Notes: generated by a model not told the origin, from the letters alone. A DNA stretch of 64,000 nt from Methylorubrum populi (GCF_002355515.1 NZ_AP014809.1:3744501-3808500); one strand, 5' to 3'. Positions 10,036 through 20,288 are shown, counted from the first letter of the stretch. A program made the numbers and translations.

Positions 10036-10641
10036 ATGAACGACGGGAACGATCACGCCTCCACCCTCGCGCGCCGGTTCGCATTCCTGGCCGAGATCGA
10101 TGGCCTCAAGGCCGTGCTGCGCCAGAACCGGACGATCGGCGAGCGCCGGCGCGAGAACTCGGCCGAGCATTCCTGGCATCTGGCGATGTTCGCCCTCGTC
10201 CTCGGTGATCACGCCCCAGGCCTCGATATGGGTCGCGTCGTCGCGATGCTGCTCGTGCACGACATCGTCGAGGTCGATGTTGGCGACGTGCCGATCCACG
10301 GCGCCTACGACGCCGCCGCTCTGGCCCTGGTCGAGCAGGCGGCGGCCGAGCGGATTTTCGGGCTCCTGCCCGAGCCGCAGCGGGACCGCTTCCTGGCGCT
10401 GTGGCGGGAATTCGAGGCGGTGGAGACGGCGGAGGCCCGCTTCGCCAAGGCGCTCGACCGGCTTCAGCCGCTGCTGCTCAACACGCTGACCGAGGGCGGC
10501 ACCTGGGCGGAGAACGGCCTCACCGAGGCGCAGGTGATGGCGCGCTACCGGCCGGTGGTCGAGCGCGGCATCCCCGGCCTCTGGCCCTTCGTGGAGGCAC
10601 TGGTGCGCCGCCACTACGAGGGCGTCGGCGCTACGGCGTGA
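10036..10641 (+). CDS. HD-domain hydrolase, YfbR-like 5'-nucleotidase family
   Basis: Protein of 201 residues with the HD_3 pattern: an early Arg, His45 in NSAEHSWHLA, the doublet His75-Asp76 in LLVHDIVEVDVGD, and a later Asp in AKALDRLQP. These bind the divalent metal in YfbR and related 5'-deoxynucleotidases or broader HD phosphohydrolases. The substrate cannot be read from sequence. The ATG at 10036 is used because it opens directly onto the first conserved helix. The end overlaps the convergent lytic transglycosylase gene by 11 bases. Confidence 0.82.
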   Translation: MNDGNDHASTLARRFAFLAEIDGLKAVLRQNRTIGERRRENSAEHSWHLAMFALVLGDHAPGLDMGRVVAMLLVHDIVEVDVGDVPIHGAYDAAALALVEQAAAERIFGLLPEPQRDRFLALWREFEAVETAEARFAKALDRLQPLLLNTLTEGGTWAENGLTEAQVMARYRPVVERGIPGLWPFVEALVRRHYEGVGATA

Positions 10642-12985
10642 CCGGCTGCGCCTCGGCGCTCACGGCGGTGCGGGCGCCGCGGGCGAGATCGCGCTCGATC
10701 AGCAGCGCACTCTTGCCGTCGAGGCGGTTGCGGTAGACCTGCAGGTTCTCCATCACCCGCTGCACGTAGTTGCGCGTCTCGCTGAAGGGGATGCGCTCGA
10801 CCCAGTCGATCGGATCGACGTCGGGCCGGCGCGGATCGCCGTAGGCGTCGACCCATTTCTTCACATTGCCGCCGCCCGCATTGTAGGAGGCGAAGGCGAG
10901 GATGTAGGAGCCCTTCCAGTCCTCCATCAGCTCGCCGAGATGGGCCTGCCCCAGCCGGGCGTTGTAGGCGGGGTCGCTGGTGAGGCGGTCGGTCTCGTAG
11001 GACGTCGAGACGCGCTTGGCCGTGCGCTGGGCGGTGGCCGGCATCATCTGCATCAGGCCGCGGGCGCCGACGCCGGACTGGGCGCGGGGATCGAACTGGC
11101 TCTCCTGCCGGGCGATGGCGAAGACCATGGCCCGCTCGACCTGCGGCACCGCGGTGAAGGTCTCGTAATCGGGAATGCCGATGGTCGGGTAGGCGTGGGT
11201 GTCCAGCGCCAGGCCCCGCTGCGTAGCAAGCTTGCCGATGGCGACCAGCGCACGGGCGTCGCGCGCCTGCACCGCGGCCTCACCCAGCGCGTTGACCTGC
11301 GCTTCCTCGGTGAGCGAGCGGGCGGCGTCGATATAGAGCGGCAGCGCCAGTTCCTTCATCTGGGCGGCGGCGAGCAGCTTCAGGCCCCGCAAGAACAGAC
11401 GATCGTCGAAGGCGGCCCGCGCCGTCGGGCTCAGCTCGGCGGCCCGGCGTAGGGGCAGGCTGTGCTGGCCGAGGCGGGCACGGGCGAGCTGCCCGTAATA
11501 GGCGATCGGCTGGAGCGCGGCGCGTTCGTAGAATCGCTTGGCCTCGGCGGTCCGGCCCGCGGCCTCCGCCGCACGGCCCTGCCAGTAGGCGGCGCGCGCC
11601 AGCGAGATCGGCGTCTCGGCCACGCTCGCGGCCTGCGCGAAGTGCCGCTCGGCCGCGGTAGGATCGTTCATGAAGCGCAGCGCGATCCAGCCGGCATGGA
11701 ACTCCGCCTCGATCCGCTTCTCGGAGGTGCGGGCGGAATGCGCGGCGGCCACCGCGTAGGCGGTCTTGGAATCGCCTGCATCCATCAGCTTGCGCGCGAC
11801 GATCCGGCGCTCGATCCACCACGTGTCGCCGTCGGCGATGACCTCCGGGTTGGTCGGAGCGGACAGGAGCACCTTGGCCGCTTCCGCGGCCTTGTCGGCG
11901 CGGCGGAAATACTGGGCGCGCGAGAGCAGGTAGGACGAATCGTTGCGCAGCGACGGCGGCACGGCGGCGAGCGCGGCCGCCGCCCCGGCCTTGCCCTGCA
12001 CCGCCCGGCGGGCGCGCACGAGGCTGGCATAGGAGCCGCCGGCATAATCCGCCGCGCGGGCGGCCGTCGTCCAATCCTCCTTCAGAAGGGCGCGCTCCAT
12101 CCGGTAGCGGTGGTCGATCACCGTGAGCACGCCGGGGAAGGCATCGGTGACCTTGGCCTCGAGGCTGCGCCCAAAACTCTCCTCGCGCCACAGGTCGTGC
12201 ACGAGGTCGGCGGCATCCGCGTCGAGCCCGTCGGCGCGCAGGGCCAGGGCCAGGGCGAACTTGCCCGGTGCGCTGGTCGGCCGGGCGGTGGCGAAGTAGG
12301 CGCGCACCACGGCCGGGCTCTTCTTCTCGGTCAGCAGGCGCTCCTCGGCCCGGCGGCGCAGCAGCGGACCGGCCGGCCAATCGGGATTGGCGCGGGTGAA
12401 GGCGACGACGCGCTCGAAGCTGACGCCGGCGCCGGCCCGAATCGCCACCCATTCGAGCAGCGCCCGCGCCGCCGGATCGGTGAAACCGGCCGCGAGCCGG
12501 TCACCATCGGTGACCTTACCCTTGCGGTAGAGGTCGATCGCCTCGCGCAGTTGGCCGAGGTCGGTCTCGCCCGAGGCGATCGGCCGAGCCGGGTCGGGCA
12601 CTTCGGGGGCGGGGGCGGCCGGCGAGACCGCCGCGTCGGGCAGGGGGAAGGCGACGGGGCCGTCCGCTTCGGTCGAGGCGTAAGCCGAGGCCGCGGCGGG
12701 CAGCGGCTTGTCGGAGGCGGCCTCGCCGGCGCTCGGATCGAGCCGCAGGGCGTCGGCCGCGACGGGATCGGCGGCGGGGCCCTGGCCGTCGCTGACTTGG
12801 CTGGCAGGCGCGGTGGCATCGCTCGACGGCGCGGCGGGCGCCGAGGCCGGCTGCGGGTTACGAACCTCGATCGCCGTGCCGCTTTGCGGCAGCAGGGCGG
12901 TGCCGGACAGGACGAGCCCGAGCAGCAGGGGCAGGGAGCGGGCGGGGAACGCCAAGGTCATCAGACACCCCGACACGGAGGCCAA
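10631..12985 (-). CDS. slt: Soluble lytic murein transglycosylase (Slt family)
   Basis: Periplasmic enzyme of 784 residues. A signal peptide (MASVSG... to about residue 35) and an Ala/Pro-rich stretch lead into a long alpha-superhelical region (about 130-600) and a C-terminal SLT domain: catalytic Glu628 in FAIARQESQFDP, then GARGLMQMMPATA, LAFASYNAG and ETRNYVQRV. It cleaves the MurNAc-GlcNAc bond with formation of 1,6-anhydroMurNAc. Slt next to dapA is a common gene order in this group of bacteria. Its promoter region holds a perfect TTAA-N7-TTAA box (13009-13023), 24 bases upstream of the start. Confidence 0.9.
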   Translation of the reverse strand: MASVSGCLMTLAFPARSLPLLLGLVLSGTALLPQSGTAIEVRNPQPASAPAAPSSDATAPASQVSDGQGPAADPVAADALRLDPSAGEAASDKPLPAAASAYASTEADGPVAFPLPDAAVSPAAPAPEVPDPARPIASGETDLGQLREAIDLYRKGKVTDGDRLAAGFTDPAARALLEWVAIRAGAGVSFERVVAFTRANPDWPAGPLLRRRAEERLLTEKKSPAVVRAYFATARPTSAPGKFALALALRADGLDADAADLVHDLWREESFGRSLEAKVTDAFPGVLTVIDHRYRMERALLKEDWTTAARAADYAGGSYASLVRARRAVQGKAGAAAALAAVPPSLRNDSSYLLSRAQYFRRADKAAEAAKVLLSAPTNPEVIADGDTWWIERRIVARKLMDAGDSKTAYAVAAAHSARTSEKRIEAEFHAGWIALRFMNDPTAAERHFAQAASVAETPISLARAAYWQGRAAEAAGRTAEAKRFYERAALQPIAYYGQLARARLGQHSLPLRRAAELSPTARAAFDDRLFLRGLKLLAAAQMKELALPLYIDAARSLTEEAQVNALGEAAVQARDARALVAIGKLATQRGLALDTHAYPTIGIPDYETFTAVPQVERAMVFAIARQESQFDPRAQSGVGARGLMQMMPATAQRTAKRVSTSYETDRLTSDPAYNARLGQAHLGELMEDWKGSYILAFASYNAGGGNVKKWVDAYGDPRRPDVDPIDWVERIPFSETRNYVQRVMENLQVYRNRLDGKSALLIERDLARGARTAVSAEAQPVTP

Positions 12986-13008
12986 GCCTTAAGCTGGGCT
13001 CCGGTCCG

Positions 13009-13023
13009 TTAAGATGGCATTAA
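13009..13023. promoter_or_regulatory. Candidate CtrA-binding box between slt and dapA
   Basis: TTAAGATGGCATTAA is a perfect TTAA-N7-TTAA followed by C, the full CtrA consensus of alphaproteobacteria. It lies in the divergent region, 24 bases from the slt start and 120 bases from the dapA start. TTAA is rare in DNA this GC-rich, so a spaced pair is unlikely by chance. Binding is inferred. Confidence 0.55.
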
Positions 13024-13142
13024 CTGCGCAAGCGAAGCGTTTGCGCGCGGACTGGGGAGGGCCTATGTCTCGCGCGACCCGTGCGCGGCCGGAGCCGCCG
13101 GGGTATGCCAGACAGGCAAGAAGAACGGCCGGGAACGCCAGG

Positions 13143-14033
13143 ATGACCGATACCCATGCCCGCCTTCGCGGCTCGATGACCGCGCTCGCGACCCCCTTCC
13201 GCGACGGCGAGTTCGACGAGGCGGCCTTCCGGAAATTCGTGAACTGGCAGATCGAGCAGGGCACGCACGCCCTGGTGCCGACCGGCACCACCGGCGAGAG
13301 CCCGACGCTGAGCCATGCCGAGCACGACCGCGTGGTCGAGGTCTGCGTCGCCGAGGCCGCCGGCCGGGTACCGGTGATCGCCGGCGCCGGCTCGAACTCG
13401 ACGCGCGAGGCGGTGGCGCGGGCCCGTCATGCGGAAAGCGTCGGCGCGGATGCGGTGCTCACCGTCACGCCCTACTACAACAAGCCGACCCAGGAGGGGA
13501 TGTACGCCCACTTCAAGGCGGTGAACGACGCCGTCGGCATCCCGATCATCATCTACAACATCCCCGGCCGGTCCGTGGTCGACATGAGCGTCGACACCAT
13601 GAAGCGGCTGTTCGAGTTGAAGAACATTGCCGGCGTGAAGGACGCCACGGCCAAGATCGACCGCGTCAGCCTCCAGCGGCAGGCTTTGGGAGAAGATTTC
13701 ATCCAGCTTTCTGGCGAAGATGCGACGGCGCTCGGCTTCAATGCCCATGGCGGCCGGGGCTGCATCTCCGTGGTCTCGAATGTCGCGCCCCGACTCTGCG
13801 CCGACCTGCAGGAGGCGACGCTCGCGGGCGATTACGCGAAGGCGCTGAAGATCCAGGACCGGCTGATGCCGCTGCATGTGCAGATGTTCTACGAATCGAA
13901 CCCGGTGCCGGCGAAATACGCGCTGTCGCGCCTCGGGCTGATGTCGGAGGAGGTGCGCCTGCCGCTGGTGCCGGCGACGGAGGGCTGCCGACGGGCGGTC
14001 GATGCCGCGCTGGCCCATGCCGGCCTGATCTGA
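13143..14033 (+). CDS. dapA: 4-hydroxy-tetrahydrodipicolinate synthase
   Basis: Enzyme of 296 residues that condenses pyruvate with aspartate semialdehyde in lysine and diaminopimelate synthesis. The TIM-barrel signatures are present: GTTGESPTL with Thr49-Thr50, [12 protein letters not shown], Tyr138 in YNIPGRS, and the Schiff-base Lys166 in AGVKDAT. Length is normal for the family. The ATG at 13143, preceded by CCAGG, opens onto the conserved [12 protein letters not shown]; residues upstream are not family-like. It shares a divergent region with the lytic transglycosylase, linking cell-wall precursor supply and wall turnover. Confidence 0.96.
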   Translation: MTDTHARLRGSMTALATPFRDGEFDEAAFRKFVNWQIEQGTHALVPTGTTGESPTLSHAEHDRVVEVCVAEAAGRVPVIAGAGSNSTREAVARARHAESVGADAVLTVTPYYNKPTQEGMYAHFKAVNDAVGIPIIIYNIPGRSVVDMSVDTMKRLFELKNIAGVKDATAKIDRVSLQRQALGEDFIQLSGEDATALGFNAHGGRGCISVVSNVAPRLCADLQEATLAGDYAKALKIQDRLMPLHVQMFYESNPVPAKYALSRLGLMSEEVRLPLVPATEGCRRAVDAALAHAGLI

Positions 14034-14139
14034 GGCGCGGCCGTCCGAGCCGACGGGCGAGGGGTCGTCGAAGTCCCCTCGTTTCCCCATATCCCGGAGC
14101 CGTCCTCCGCCCGGCGCGCAAGAAGCTTAACCAGAAGAG

Positions 14140-14613
14140 ATGGCACCGAAATCCGAACCCGGCCGGCGCGTCGTCGCCGACAACCGCTCCGCCCGCTTCC
14201 ACTACGCGATCGAGGACACGTTCGAGGCCGGCATCGCGCTGACCGGCACCGAGGTGAAGTCGCTGCGCGGAGGAAAGGCGACGATCGGCGAATCCTATGC
14301 CGGCCCTTCCGGGTCGGACCTGATGCTGTTCAACGCCTATATTCCGGAATACCTGGAAGCGAACCGCTTCAACCACGACACCAAGCGGCCCCGCCGCCTG
14401 CTGCTGCACCGCCGCCAGATCAACAAGCTGATCGGCGCCACCCAGCGCCAGGGCTACACGGTCATTCCGCTGAAGATCTACTTCAACGACAAGGGGCGGG
14501 CGAAGGTCGAACTCGGGCTCGGCAAGGGCAAGCAGCTCCACGACAAGCGCGAGAGCGTCAAACAGCGCGACTGGCAGCGGGACAAAGCCCGTCTGATGCG
14601 CGACAAGGGCTGA
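14140..14613 (+). CDS. smpB: SsrA-binding protein SmpB
   Basis: tmRNA-binding protein of 157 residues used in trans-translation. Family signatures are [35 protein letters not shown] and [21 protein letters not shown] (positions about 108-129). The basic C-terminal tail, rich in Lys, Arg and Asp, binds the decoding centre. It follows dapA on the same strand after 106 bases, a conserved alphaproteobacterial arrangement. No tmRNA gene is visible nearby. Confidence 0.96.
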   Translation: MAPKSEPGRRVVADNRSARFHYAIEDTFEAGIALTGTEVKSLRGGKATIGESYAGPSGSDLMLFNAYIPEYLEANRFNHDTKRPRRLLLHRRQINKLIGATQRQGYTVIPLKIYFNDKGRAKVELGLGKGKQLHDKRESVKQRDWQRDKARLMRDKG

Positions 14614-14735
14614 GCGGTCTCGGGTTCGGTCGGAGGCTCGAGCCGGGCCCACCGTCACCGCGAACGCATGCGAAGCGCTCCAGGGGTGCGCCCCTTCCGA
14701 ATGGAGTGGCGTCCTGGATTGCCACGGCCCTGCCT

Positions 14736-14771
14736 CGCGATGACGGTGAGGGTCACTCTCCCGTCATCGCG
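14736..14771. terminator. Hairpin between convergent smpB and NYN genes
   Basis: CGCGATGACGG and CCGTCATCGCG form a perfect 11-bp stem around a 14-base loop. Lying between two convergent genes, it may act as a bidirectional terminator. No long T tract is present, and it could instead be a REP-type repeat remnant. Confidence 0.5.
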
Positions 14772-14792
14772 GTTCGAAGAGCGGTACTGCGC

Positions 14793-15449
14793 TCAGCCTT
14801 CCGATTCTTCGTCGGACGGACCGGGACGGATGCCGTAACGGCTCTCCAGACCCGGATTGGCGCGGGGCGCGCGCTCGGTGAAATCGCGGCGCGGGCTGTC
14901 GCCGGCGGCGCGGGCAGGGCGCTCGCTCGGGTCACGGCCGATCCGATTCGCGAGATGGGCCAGATCGACGAACTCGTCCGCCTGACGGCGCAGGTCGTCG
15001 GCAATCATCGCCGGCTGGGTCTGGATCGTCGAGACCACGGAGACGCGGACGCCGCGGCGCTGGATCGCCTCCACCAGCGAGCGGAAATCGCCGTCGCCGG
15101 AGAACAGCACCATGTGGTCGATGTACGGAGCGAGTTCGAGCGCGTCGATCGCGAGCTCGATGTCCATGTTGCCCTTGATCTTGCGGCGGCCGGCCGAGTC
15201 GGTGAACTCCTTCACCGGCTTGGTGACGACGCGGTATCCGTTGTAATCAAGCCAGTCGATCAGGGGACGGATCGAGGAGTATTCCTGATCCTCGATCATC
15301 GCCGTGTAGTAGAAAGCTCGAATGAGATTATCACGGCTCTGAAAATCCTTGAGCAGACGCTTGTAATCGATGTCGAAACCGAGCGCCTTCGTAGTCGCAT
15401 ACAAATTTGCGCCGTCGATGAAAATCGCGGTACGTTGCTTATCACTCAT
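14793..15449 (-). CDS. NYN-domain (LabA/DUF88-type) nuclease-like protein
   Basis: Protein of 218 residues with a PIN-like NYN domain: AIFIDGANLY with the first acidic residue Asp12, then KGNMDIELAIDALELA and LFSGDGDFRSLV with further acidic residues. Family members are predicted RNA-processing enzymes. The region after residue 165 is Arg/Pro/Glu-rich and probably disordered (ERAPRANPGLESRYG). The ATG at 15449 is chosen because everything upstream looks non-coding. A gene of this type between smpB and the pyrE/rsh/rpoZ block is common in relatives. Confidence 0.88.
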   Translation of the reverse strand: MSDKQRTAIFIDGANLYATTKALGFDIDYKRLLKDFQSRDNLIRAFYYTAMIEDQEYSSIRPLIDWLDYNGYRVVTKPVKEFTDSAGRRKIKGNMDIELAIDALELAPYIDHMVLFSGDGDFRSLVEAIQRRGVRVSVVSTIQTQPAMIADDLRRQADEFVDLAHLANRIGRDPSERPARAAGDSPRRDFTERAPRANPGLESRYGIRPGPSDEESEG

Positions 15450-15967
15450 TGATCGATCCGTGTGCTGGAGCTGAAAGTCATTTGACTGAAAATTCAGGCA
15501 TGAACGCAGTACAGACAAACGCGAGTCCGATGCGCAGGTGAAGCCCGGCACCTTGCGTTTCCGATGGGTAATCGCTTCCGAGTTCCGATGGAGGCCGCGG
15601 CTCGAACAGGTCGTCGCGTGGGCCGGCGAATCGTGATGTCGGAGAATTGCAGCGCTCGCGACGGCACGGACGGCACCGAACCGAGACACCACGTGGTGAC
15701 CTAGGGTGCAAGCTCTGTCAAGCGCCAGAAGGAGTTAACGCGACTCTTCGGCACCGCCGGCGAAGATGTCGCCCCACAACCAAGAGAGAGCTGAAAAATT
15801 CAGTTCCATACCAACAATTGCAAGACGCCGTGCGCGACGGACCATATGGAAGAAGTACACACCTGAAGTTGACGCCGCACGCAAATCCGTACGGCTCAAC
15901 TTAGCGGAACCTTCGGCGACTCCCGTTGCAGAGTAGGAACGTCGGCCGTGCGGCGAATGACCTTGCG
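15450..15967. other. 518-bp gap of locally lower GC between the NYN gene and pyrE
   Basis: No clear gene is seen. The stretch 15720-15910 is visibly richer in A and T than its surroundings, and holds a plus-strand GAAGGAG (15728-15734) with no start codon near. On the minus strand a 36-codon frame (15735-15845) is listed separately. The region could hold the NYN promoter and a small RNA; nothing decisive is visible. Confidence 0.4.
15735..15845 (-). CDS. Possible 36-residue peptide
   Basis: A minus-strand frame of 36 residues beginning MVRRARRLAIVGMELN and containing the aromatic segment ALSWLWGDIFAGG, between pyrE and the NYN gene. It would be a small amphipathic or membrane-associated peptide. 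No Shine-Dalgarno is apparent before its ATG or before the internal Met. Its aromatic content differs from the Arg/Gly/Pro-rich shadow frames common elsewhere. This is only a candidate. Confidence 0.2.
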   Translation of the reverse strand: MVRRARRLAIVGMELNFSALSWLWGDIFAGGAEESR

Positions 15968-16558
15968 TCAGGGCATCGATATCGCTCGGCTGCCCGGCTT
16001 GACCGCGGGGAGGGCGGCGAGTTCCGGCGGAAGGGCGTCGGGGGCATAGGTCGGGATATCGAGGGTAACGAGGGAGACGAGCGGCAGGCCGATCTCGCCG
16101 CGGCCGCCGGAACGATCGATCAGGCAGGCCGCGCCGACCACCTCTCCGGCCTCGTCCTTCAGGGAGGCGAGGCATTCGCGGGCCGAGAGGCCGGTCGTCA
16201 CGATGTCCTCGACGATCACGGCGCGGGCGCCCGCGGGGATCGAGAAACCGCGGCGCAAGGTGAAGGGGCCGCCCGGGTCGCGCTCGACGAAGATCGCCTT
16301 GGCGCCGAGATGGCGAGCGGTCTCGTAACCGGGGATGATGCCGCCGATGGCCGGCGAGACCACGATGTCGATCCGACCGAACTGCTTCGTGATCACCTCC
16401 GCCAGCGCCCGGCACAGCCGCTCGGTGCGCGCGGGATCGGAAAAGATCGTCATCTTCTGCAGGAAGGTCGGCGAGCGCAGCCCGGAGCTGAGGATGAAGT
16501 GTCCCTGCAGCAGCGCCCCCGCGGAACGGAACTCTTCGAGAACGTCTTCCGGTGTCAT
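15968..16558 (-). CDS. pyrE: Orotate phosphoribosyltransferase
   Basis: Enzyme of 196 residues that makes OMP from orotate and PRPP in pyrimidine synthesis. The PRPP-binding motif is [10 protein letters not shown] (about residues 118-127), preceded by [12 protein letters not shown] and FVERDPGG. The N-terminus [21 protein letters not shown] is that of the alphaproteobacterial form; the ATG at 16558 was preferred to 16618 because the extra residues are not family-like. It lies 89 bases downstream of rsh on the same strand. Confidence 0.94.
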   Translation of the reverse strand: MTPEDVLEEFRSAGALLQGHFILSSGLRSPTFLQKMTIFSDPARTERLCRALAEVITKQFGRIDIVVSPAIGGIIPGYETARHLGAKAIFVERDPGGPFTLRRGFSIPAGARAVIVEDIVTTGLSARECLASLKDEAGEVVGAACLIDRSGGRGEIGLPLVSLVTLDIPTYAPDALPPELAALPAVKPGSRAISMP

Positions 16559-16647
16559 GACTATCCGCTCGCCAACCCGTCTTCCGCCGCTTGTTGCAGC
16601 GACGCGCGCGGGGCGCAAGCCGAGCGCGAACGGCCGGGCTCGAAGCT

Positions 16648-18879
16648 CTAACCGTTCACGCGCTCGACGCGGCTGACCGAACGCTTGCCGCGCAGATCCG
16701 CGACGATGGCGGTGAGGTGTTTCAGGTCAGGAACCGAGAGATCGATTGCGATATCGGTGAAGTCCTGCGTGCGCCGCTTCATCGAAACGTTGTCGATGTT
16801 GCCGTCGTGCTCGGCGATGACCTGGGCGATCTGGGCCAGCGTGCCCGGCTCGTTGATCGATTCGAGCGCGAGCTTGGCGGGAAAGCGTTCCTGCGAGCCC
16901 TCGACGTCCCAGCGCACGTCGAGCCAGCGCTCGGGCTCGTTGTCGAAGGCGGCCAGCGCCGCCGACTGGATCGGATAGATCGTTACGCCGACGCCGGGAG
17001 TGAGGATGCCGACGATGCGGTCCCCCGGCAGGGCGCCGCCGTTCGGAGCAAAGCTCACCGGCAGATCGCCGGCCAGGCCGCGGATCGGGATACTGCCCGG
17101 ACTTGCCGCCCCATCCGGCTCCCCCGAGAAGGTCAGCCGCATGGTCTGATCCTTGGAACGGGTGAGCCGCCCCGCGGCCCCGCTGGCCGCCGGACCGCCG
17201 CTCGCGCCGGCGCGGCGCTCGTCCTTGAAGTCGGGATAGACCGCCTTGACCACGTCCCCGGAAAACATCTCGCCGCGCCCGACGGCGGCGAAGACGTCTT
17301 CGGTCGAGGCGCGGGCGAGCCGGGGCAGGGCGCCGCGCAGCTTCTCCTCCGAGAAGCTCTTGCCGGCCCGCTCGAAGGCGCGGTCGAGGATCTGGCGGCC
17401 CAGCCCGGCATATTGCCGCCGCACCGCGGCGCGAGTCGCCCGGCGGATCGCGGCGCGGGCCTTGCCGGTGACGACGAGCGATTCCCAGGCGGCCGGCGGC
17501 GAGGCGCCGTCGGAGCGGGCGATCTCGACCTCGTCGCCGTTGGCGAGTTCGTGCAGCAGGGGGGCGAGGCGCCCGTTGATCTTGGCGCCGACGGCGGTGT
17601 TGCCGACATCGGTGTGGACGGCATAGGCGAAATCGATCGGCGTGGCGCCGCGCGGAAGGGCGATCAGGCGCCCCTTCGGGGTGAAGCAGAACACCTGATC
17701 CTGAAACAGCTCCAGCTTGGTGTGCTCCAGGAACTCCTCCGGCGAGTCGCCCTCGGCCAGGAGTTCGATGGTCCGGCGCAGCCACTGGTAGGCCCCGCTC
17801 TCGGTGGCGAGCCGGGGGTGGACCTCGCCTTCCGCGCCTTCCTTACCGGCCTCCTTGTAGTGGGCGTGGGCGGCGATGCCGTACTCGGCGATCTCGTCCA
17901 TCTCGGCGGTGCGGATCTGAAGCTCGACGCGCTGGCGCTTCGGCCCGATCACCGTGGTATGGATCGAGCGGTAATCGTTCTGCTTGGGCGTCGAGACGTA
18001 GTCCTTGTAGCGGCCCGGCACCATCGGCCAGCTGGTGTGGACCACGCCGAGCGCGGCGTAGCAATCCGCCACCGTCCCGACGATCACGCGGAAGCCGACG
18101 ATATCGGAGAGCTGCTCGAAGGCGACCGACTTGCGCTCCATCTTCGACCAGATCGAGAACGGCTTCTTCAGCCGTCCCTTCACCTGGGCGGTGATGCCGC
18201 GCGCCGCGAGCCGGGCGGTGAGATCATGCTCAATGCTCTCGATGACGCTGCCGGACTTCGCCGAGAGGTCTTCGAGCCGCTTGGTGATGGTGGCGTAGAT
18301 CTCGGGCTTGAGGGTGCGGAAGGAGAGGTCTTCCAGCTCGTCGCGCAGCTCCTGCATACCCATGCGGCCGGCCAGCGGCGCGTAGATGTCCAGCGTCTCC
18401 TCGGCGATCCGCGCCCGCTTGTCGTCGCGCATGAAGTGGAGGGTGCGCATGTTGTGCAGGCGGTCGGCGAGCTTGACCAGCAGCACCCGCACGTCCTCGG
18501 CCACCGCGAGGAGCAGTTTCCGGAAATTCTCGCCCTGCACGGCCCGTTTCGAGACGAGGTCGAGGCGCTTGAGCTTGGTCAGCCCGTCGACCAGCGCGCC
18601 GATCTCCGGCCCGAAGATCTCGCGGATCTCGTCGAGGGTGGCGGCGGTGTCCTCCACCGTGTCGTGCAGCACGGCGGCGACGATGGTCGCGTCGTCCAGG
18701 CGCAGGTCGGTGAGGATCGCGGCGACTTCGAGGGGATGGGCGAAGAAGGGATCGCCCGAGGCGCGCTTCTGCGTGCCGTGCGCGCGCATGGCGTAAACGT
18801 AGGCGCGGTTCAGAAGCGCTTCGTTCGCGGCCGGGTTGTAGCGTTTGACCCGCTCCACGAGTTCGTACTGGCGCATCAT
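16648..18879 (-). CDS. rsh: RelA/SpoT homologue, bifunctional (p)ppGpp synthetase/hydrolase
   Basis: Rsh protein of 743 residues controlling the stringent response. Order: HD hydrolase domain ([18 protein letters not shown]; about residues 30-150), synthetase domain ([20 protein letters not shown]; about 230-350), TGS domain ([16 protein letters not shown]; about 390-450) and a C-terminal ACT domain (about 665-740). The intact HD signature suggests both activities. Two adjacent ATG codons (18879, 18876) open the protein as [11 protein letters not shown]. It follows rpoZ, with a terminator-like hairpin between them, and precedes pyrE. Confidence 0.95.
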   Translation of the reverse strand: MMRQYELVERVKRYNPAANEALLNRAYVYAMRAHGTQKRASGDPFFAHPLEVAAILTDLRLDDATIVAAVLHDTVEDTAATLDEIREIFGPEIGALVDGLTKLKRLDLVSKRAVQGENFRKLLLAVAEDVRVLLVKLADRLHNMRTLHFMRDDKRARIAEETLDIYAPLAGRMGMQELRDELEDLSFRTLKPEIYATITKRLEDLSAKSGSVIESIEHDLTARLAARGITAQVKGRLKKPFSIWSKMERKSVAFEQLSDIVGFRVIVGTVADCYAALGVVHTSWPMVPGRYKDYVSTPKQNDYRSIHTTVIGPKRQRVELQIRTAEMDEIAEYGIAAHAHYKEAGKEGAEGEVHPRLATESGAYQWLRRTIELLAEGDSPEEFLEHTKLELFQDQVFCFTPKGRLIALPRGATPIDFAYAVHTDVGNTAVGAKINGRLAPLLHELANGDEVEIARSDGASPPAAWESLVVTGKARAAIRRATRAAVRRQYAGLGRQILDRAFERAGKSFSEEKLRGALPRLARASTEDVFAAVGRGEMFSGDVVKAVYPDFKDERRAGASGGPAASGAAGRLTRSKDQTMRLTFSGEPDGAASPGSIPIRGLAGDLPVSFAPNGGALPGDRIVGILTPGVGVTIYPIQSAALAAFDNEPERWLDVRWDVEGSQERFPAKLALESINEPGTLAQIAQVIAEHDGNIDNVSMKRRTQDFTDIAIDLSVPDLKHLTAIVADLRGKRSVSRVERVNG

Positions 18880-19054
18880 CCGCCGAAGGATCCTGCTCTC
18901 AATGTGTCGGAAGCCCGGCCGGGACCGGCCACGGTCGTCGCGCAACAGCTTCCCGCATCGGCGCCTTTTGCGCCAGACCCAAGGCGTCGCAGACGGAGCG
19001 TAACTGTTTCCCGTGCCCTGCACCGGCTGCAGGCCGGGCCAGCTGAAACGAGAA

Positions 19055-19084
19055 CGCCCGCCGCTCGGAGACCGAGGGCGGGCG
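19055..19084 (-). terminator. Terminator-like hairpin after rpoZ
   Basis: Read on the minus strand, CGCCCGCC pairs with GGCGGGCG, and a second inner stem CTCGG/CCGAG lies within, followed by TTCTCGTTTC. It may reduce read-through from rpoZ into rsh. Confidence 0.55.
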
Positions 19085-19108
19085 CGAAATGCGGAACAGG
19101 AGGGGCGC

Positions 19109-19519
19109 TTACTCGCCCTCGTCGTCGGTCTCGGTCGGCGGGGCCAGGTTCTCCAGGCCGCGCAGGAGATCTTCCTCGCTCATGCGATCGAACTGCACGT
19201 CCTTGTCGTCGGACGACGATTGGGGCGCCACCGCCGCGGCGGCGGGCGAGCTCGACAGCAGCGGCACGGTCTCGGCCTCCGGCTCGTCCACCTCGACGTA
19301 TTTCTGCATCGAGTGGATGAGCTGCTCCTTGAGATCCTCGGCCGTGATCGTCTCGTCGCCGATCTCGCGCAGGGCCACGACCGGGTTCTTGTCGCGGTCG
19401 CGCTCGACGGTCAGAGGGGCGCCGGCGGCGAGCAGGCGGGCGCGGTGGCTGGCGAGCAGGACCAGCTCGAAGCGGTTCTCGACCTTCTCGATGCAGTCTT
19501 CGACGGTGACGCGAGCCAT
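19109..19519 (-). CDS. rpoZ: DNA-directed RNA polymerase omega subunit
   Basis: Omega subunit of 136 residues. The N-terminus [28 protein letters not shown] is diagnostic (positions 1-28), followed by [20 protein letters not shown]. The acidic, Ser/Ala-rich C-terminal extension is typical of alphaproteobacterial omega. Omega helps assemble beta' and can carry a ppGpp site; its proximity to rsh is conserved. It is divergent from the nfu gene. Confidence 0.96.
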   Translation of the reverse strand: MARVTVEDCIEKVENRFELVLLASHRARLLAAGAPLTVERDRDKNPVVALREIGDETITAEDLKEQLIHSMQKYVEVDEPEAETVPLLSSSPAAAAVAPQSSSDDKDVQFDRMSEEDLLRGLENLAPPTETDDEGE

Positions 19520-19721
19520 GCGAGGCGGCTCCTTCCTCAGGCGCGGATACGAACGATATGCGTGATGAACGGGCTTCCTACACCGGATGCCGCCGCGCAA
19601 CAAGTCGCGGGACAGGTTGAGAATCCCTCCCTCCCGGTCCACATGGAAAGCGGCGCCGGTCGATCCCGGCACCACTCCCGGCCGGCCTTGAACCGGCGCC
19701 AGCGGACCCGAGGATTTTTCG

Positions 19722-20288
19722 ATGTTCATCCAGACCGAAGCTACGCCGAACCCCGCCACGCTCAAGTTCCTGCCCGGCCGCGTGGTCCTGCCCGAGGGCA
19801 CCTTCGAGGCCCGCGACGCGGCCGGCGCAGAGCGCTCGCCCCTCGCCACCGCCCTGTTCGCGGTGCCCGGCGTCTCCGGCGTCTATTTCGGGCACGACTT
19901 CATCTCGGTGACCAAGGCCGACGGCGTGAACGAGTGGCCGCAGGTGAAGCCGGCGGTTCTCGGCGCGATCATGGACCACTTCCAGTCCGGCCGTCCGGTG
20001 CTCGCCGAGGGCACGGCGCTGGCCGAGGACGACACCGAGGAATTCTACGACGAGGCCGATCACGACACCGTCGCCACCATCAAGGACCTGCTCGAGACGC
20101 GGGTTCGCCCGGCGGTGGCGGGCGATGGCGGCGACATCACCTTCCGCGGCTATCGCGACGGCATCGTCTATCTTGAGATGAAGGGCGCCTGCTCGGGCTG
20201 CCCGTCCTCCACCGCGACCCTGCGCCAGGGCGTGCAGAACCTGTTCCGCCATTTCCTGCCCTCCGTGCGGGAAGTGCAGGCCATTTGA
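19722..20288 (+). CDS. nfuA: NifU-family Fe-S scaffold/carrier protein (Nfu)
   Basis: Protein of 188 residues. The N-terminal Nfu_N domain ([32 protein letters not shown]) is followed by a NifU C-terminal domain with the cluster-binding pair Cys157 and Cys160 in GACSGCPSS. It carries [4Fe-4S] clusters to apo-proteins; MiaB, encoded downstream in the same cluster, is one possible client, but that is inference. It heads the conserved nfu-tsaB-rimI order. Confidence 0.93.
   Translation: MFIQTEATPNPATLKFLPGRVVLPEGTFEARDAAGAERSPLATALFAVPGVSGVYFGHDFISVTKADGVNEWPQVKPAVLGAIMDHFQSGRPVLAEGTALAEDDTEEFYDEADHDTVATIKDLLETRVRPAVAGDGGDITFRGYRDGIVYLEMKGACSGCPSSTATLRQGVQNLFRHFLPSVREVQAI

Noticed and set aside
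14616..14790. Possible tmRNA gene beside smpB
   Set aside because: No tRNA-like ends or tag-encoding frame was found; the region only holds a hairpin between convergent genes.
16591..19320. A plus-strand open frame of about 900 codons antisense to rsh
   Set aside because: No domain is recognisable and composition matches mirror-image coding of rsh.
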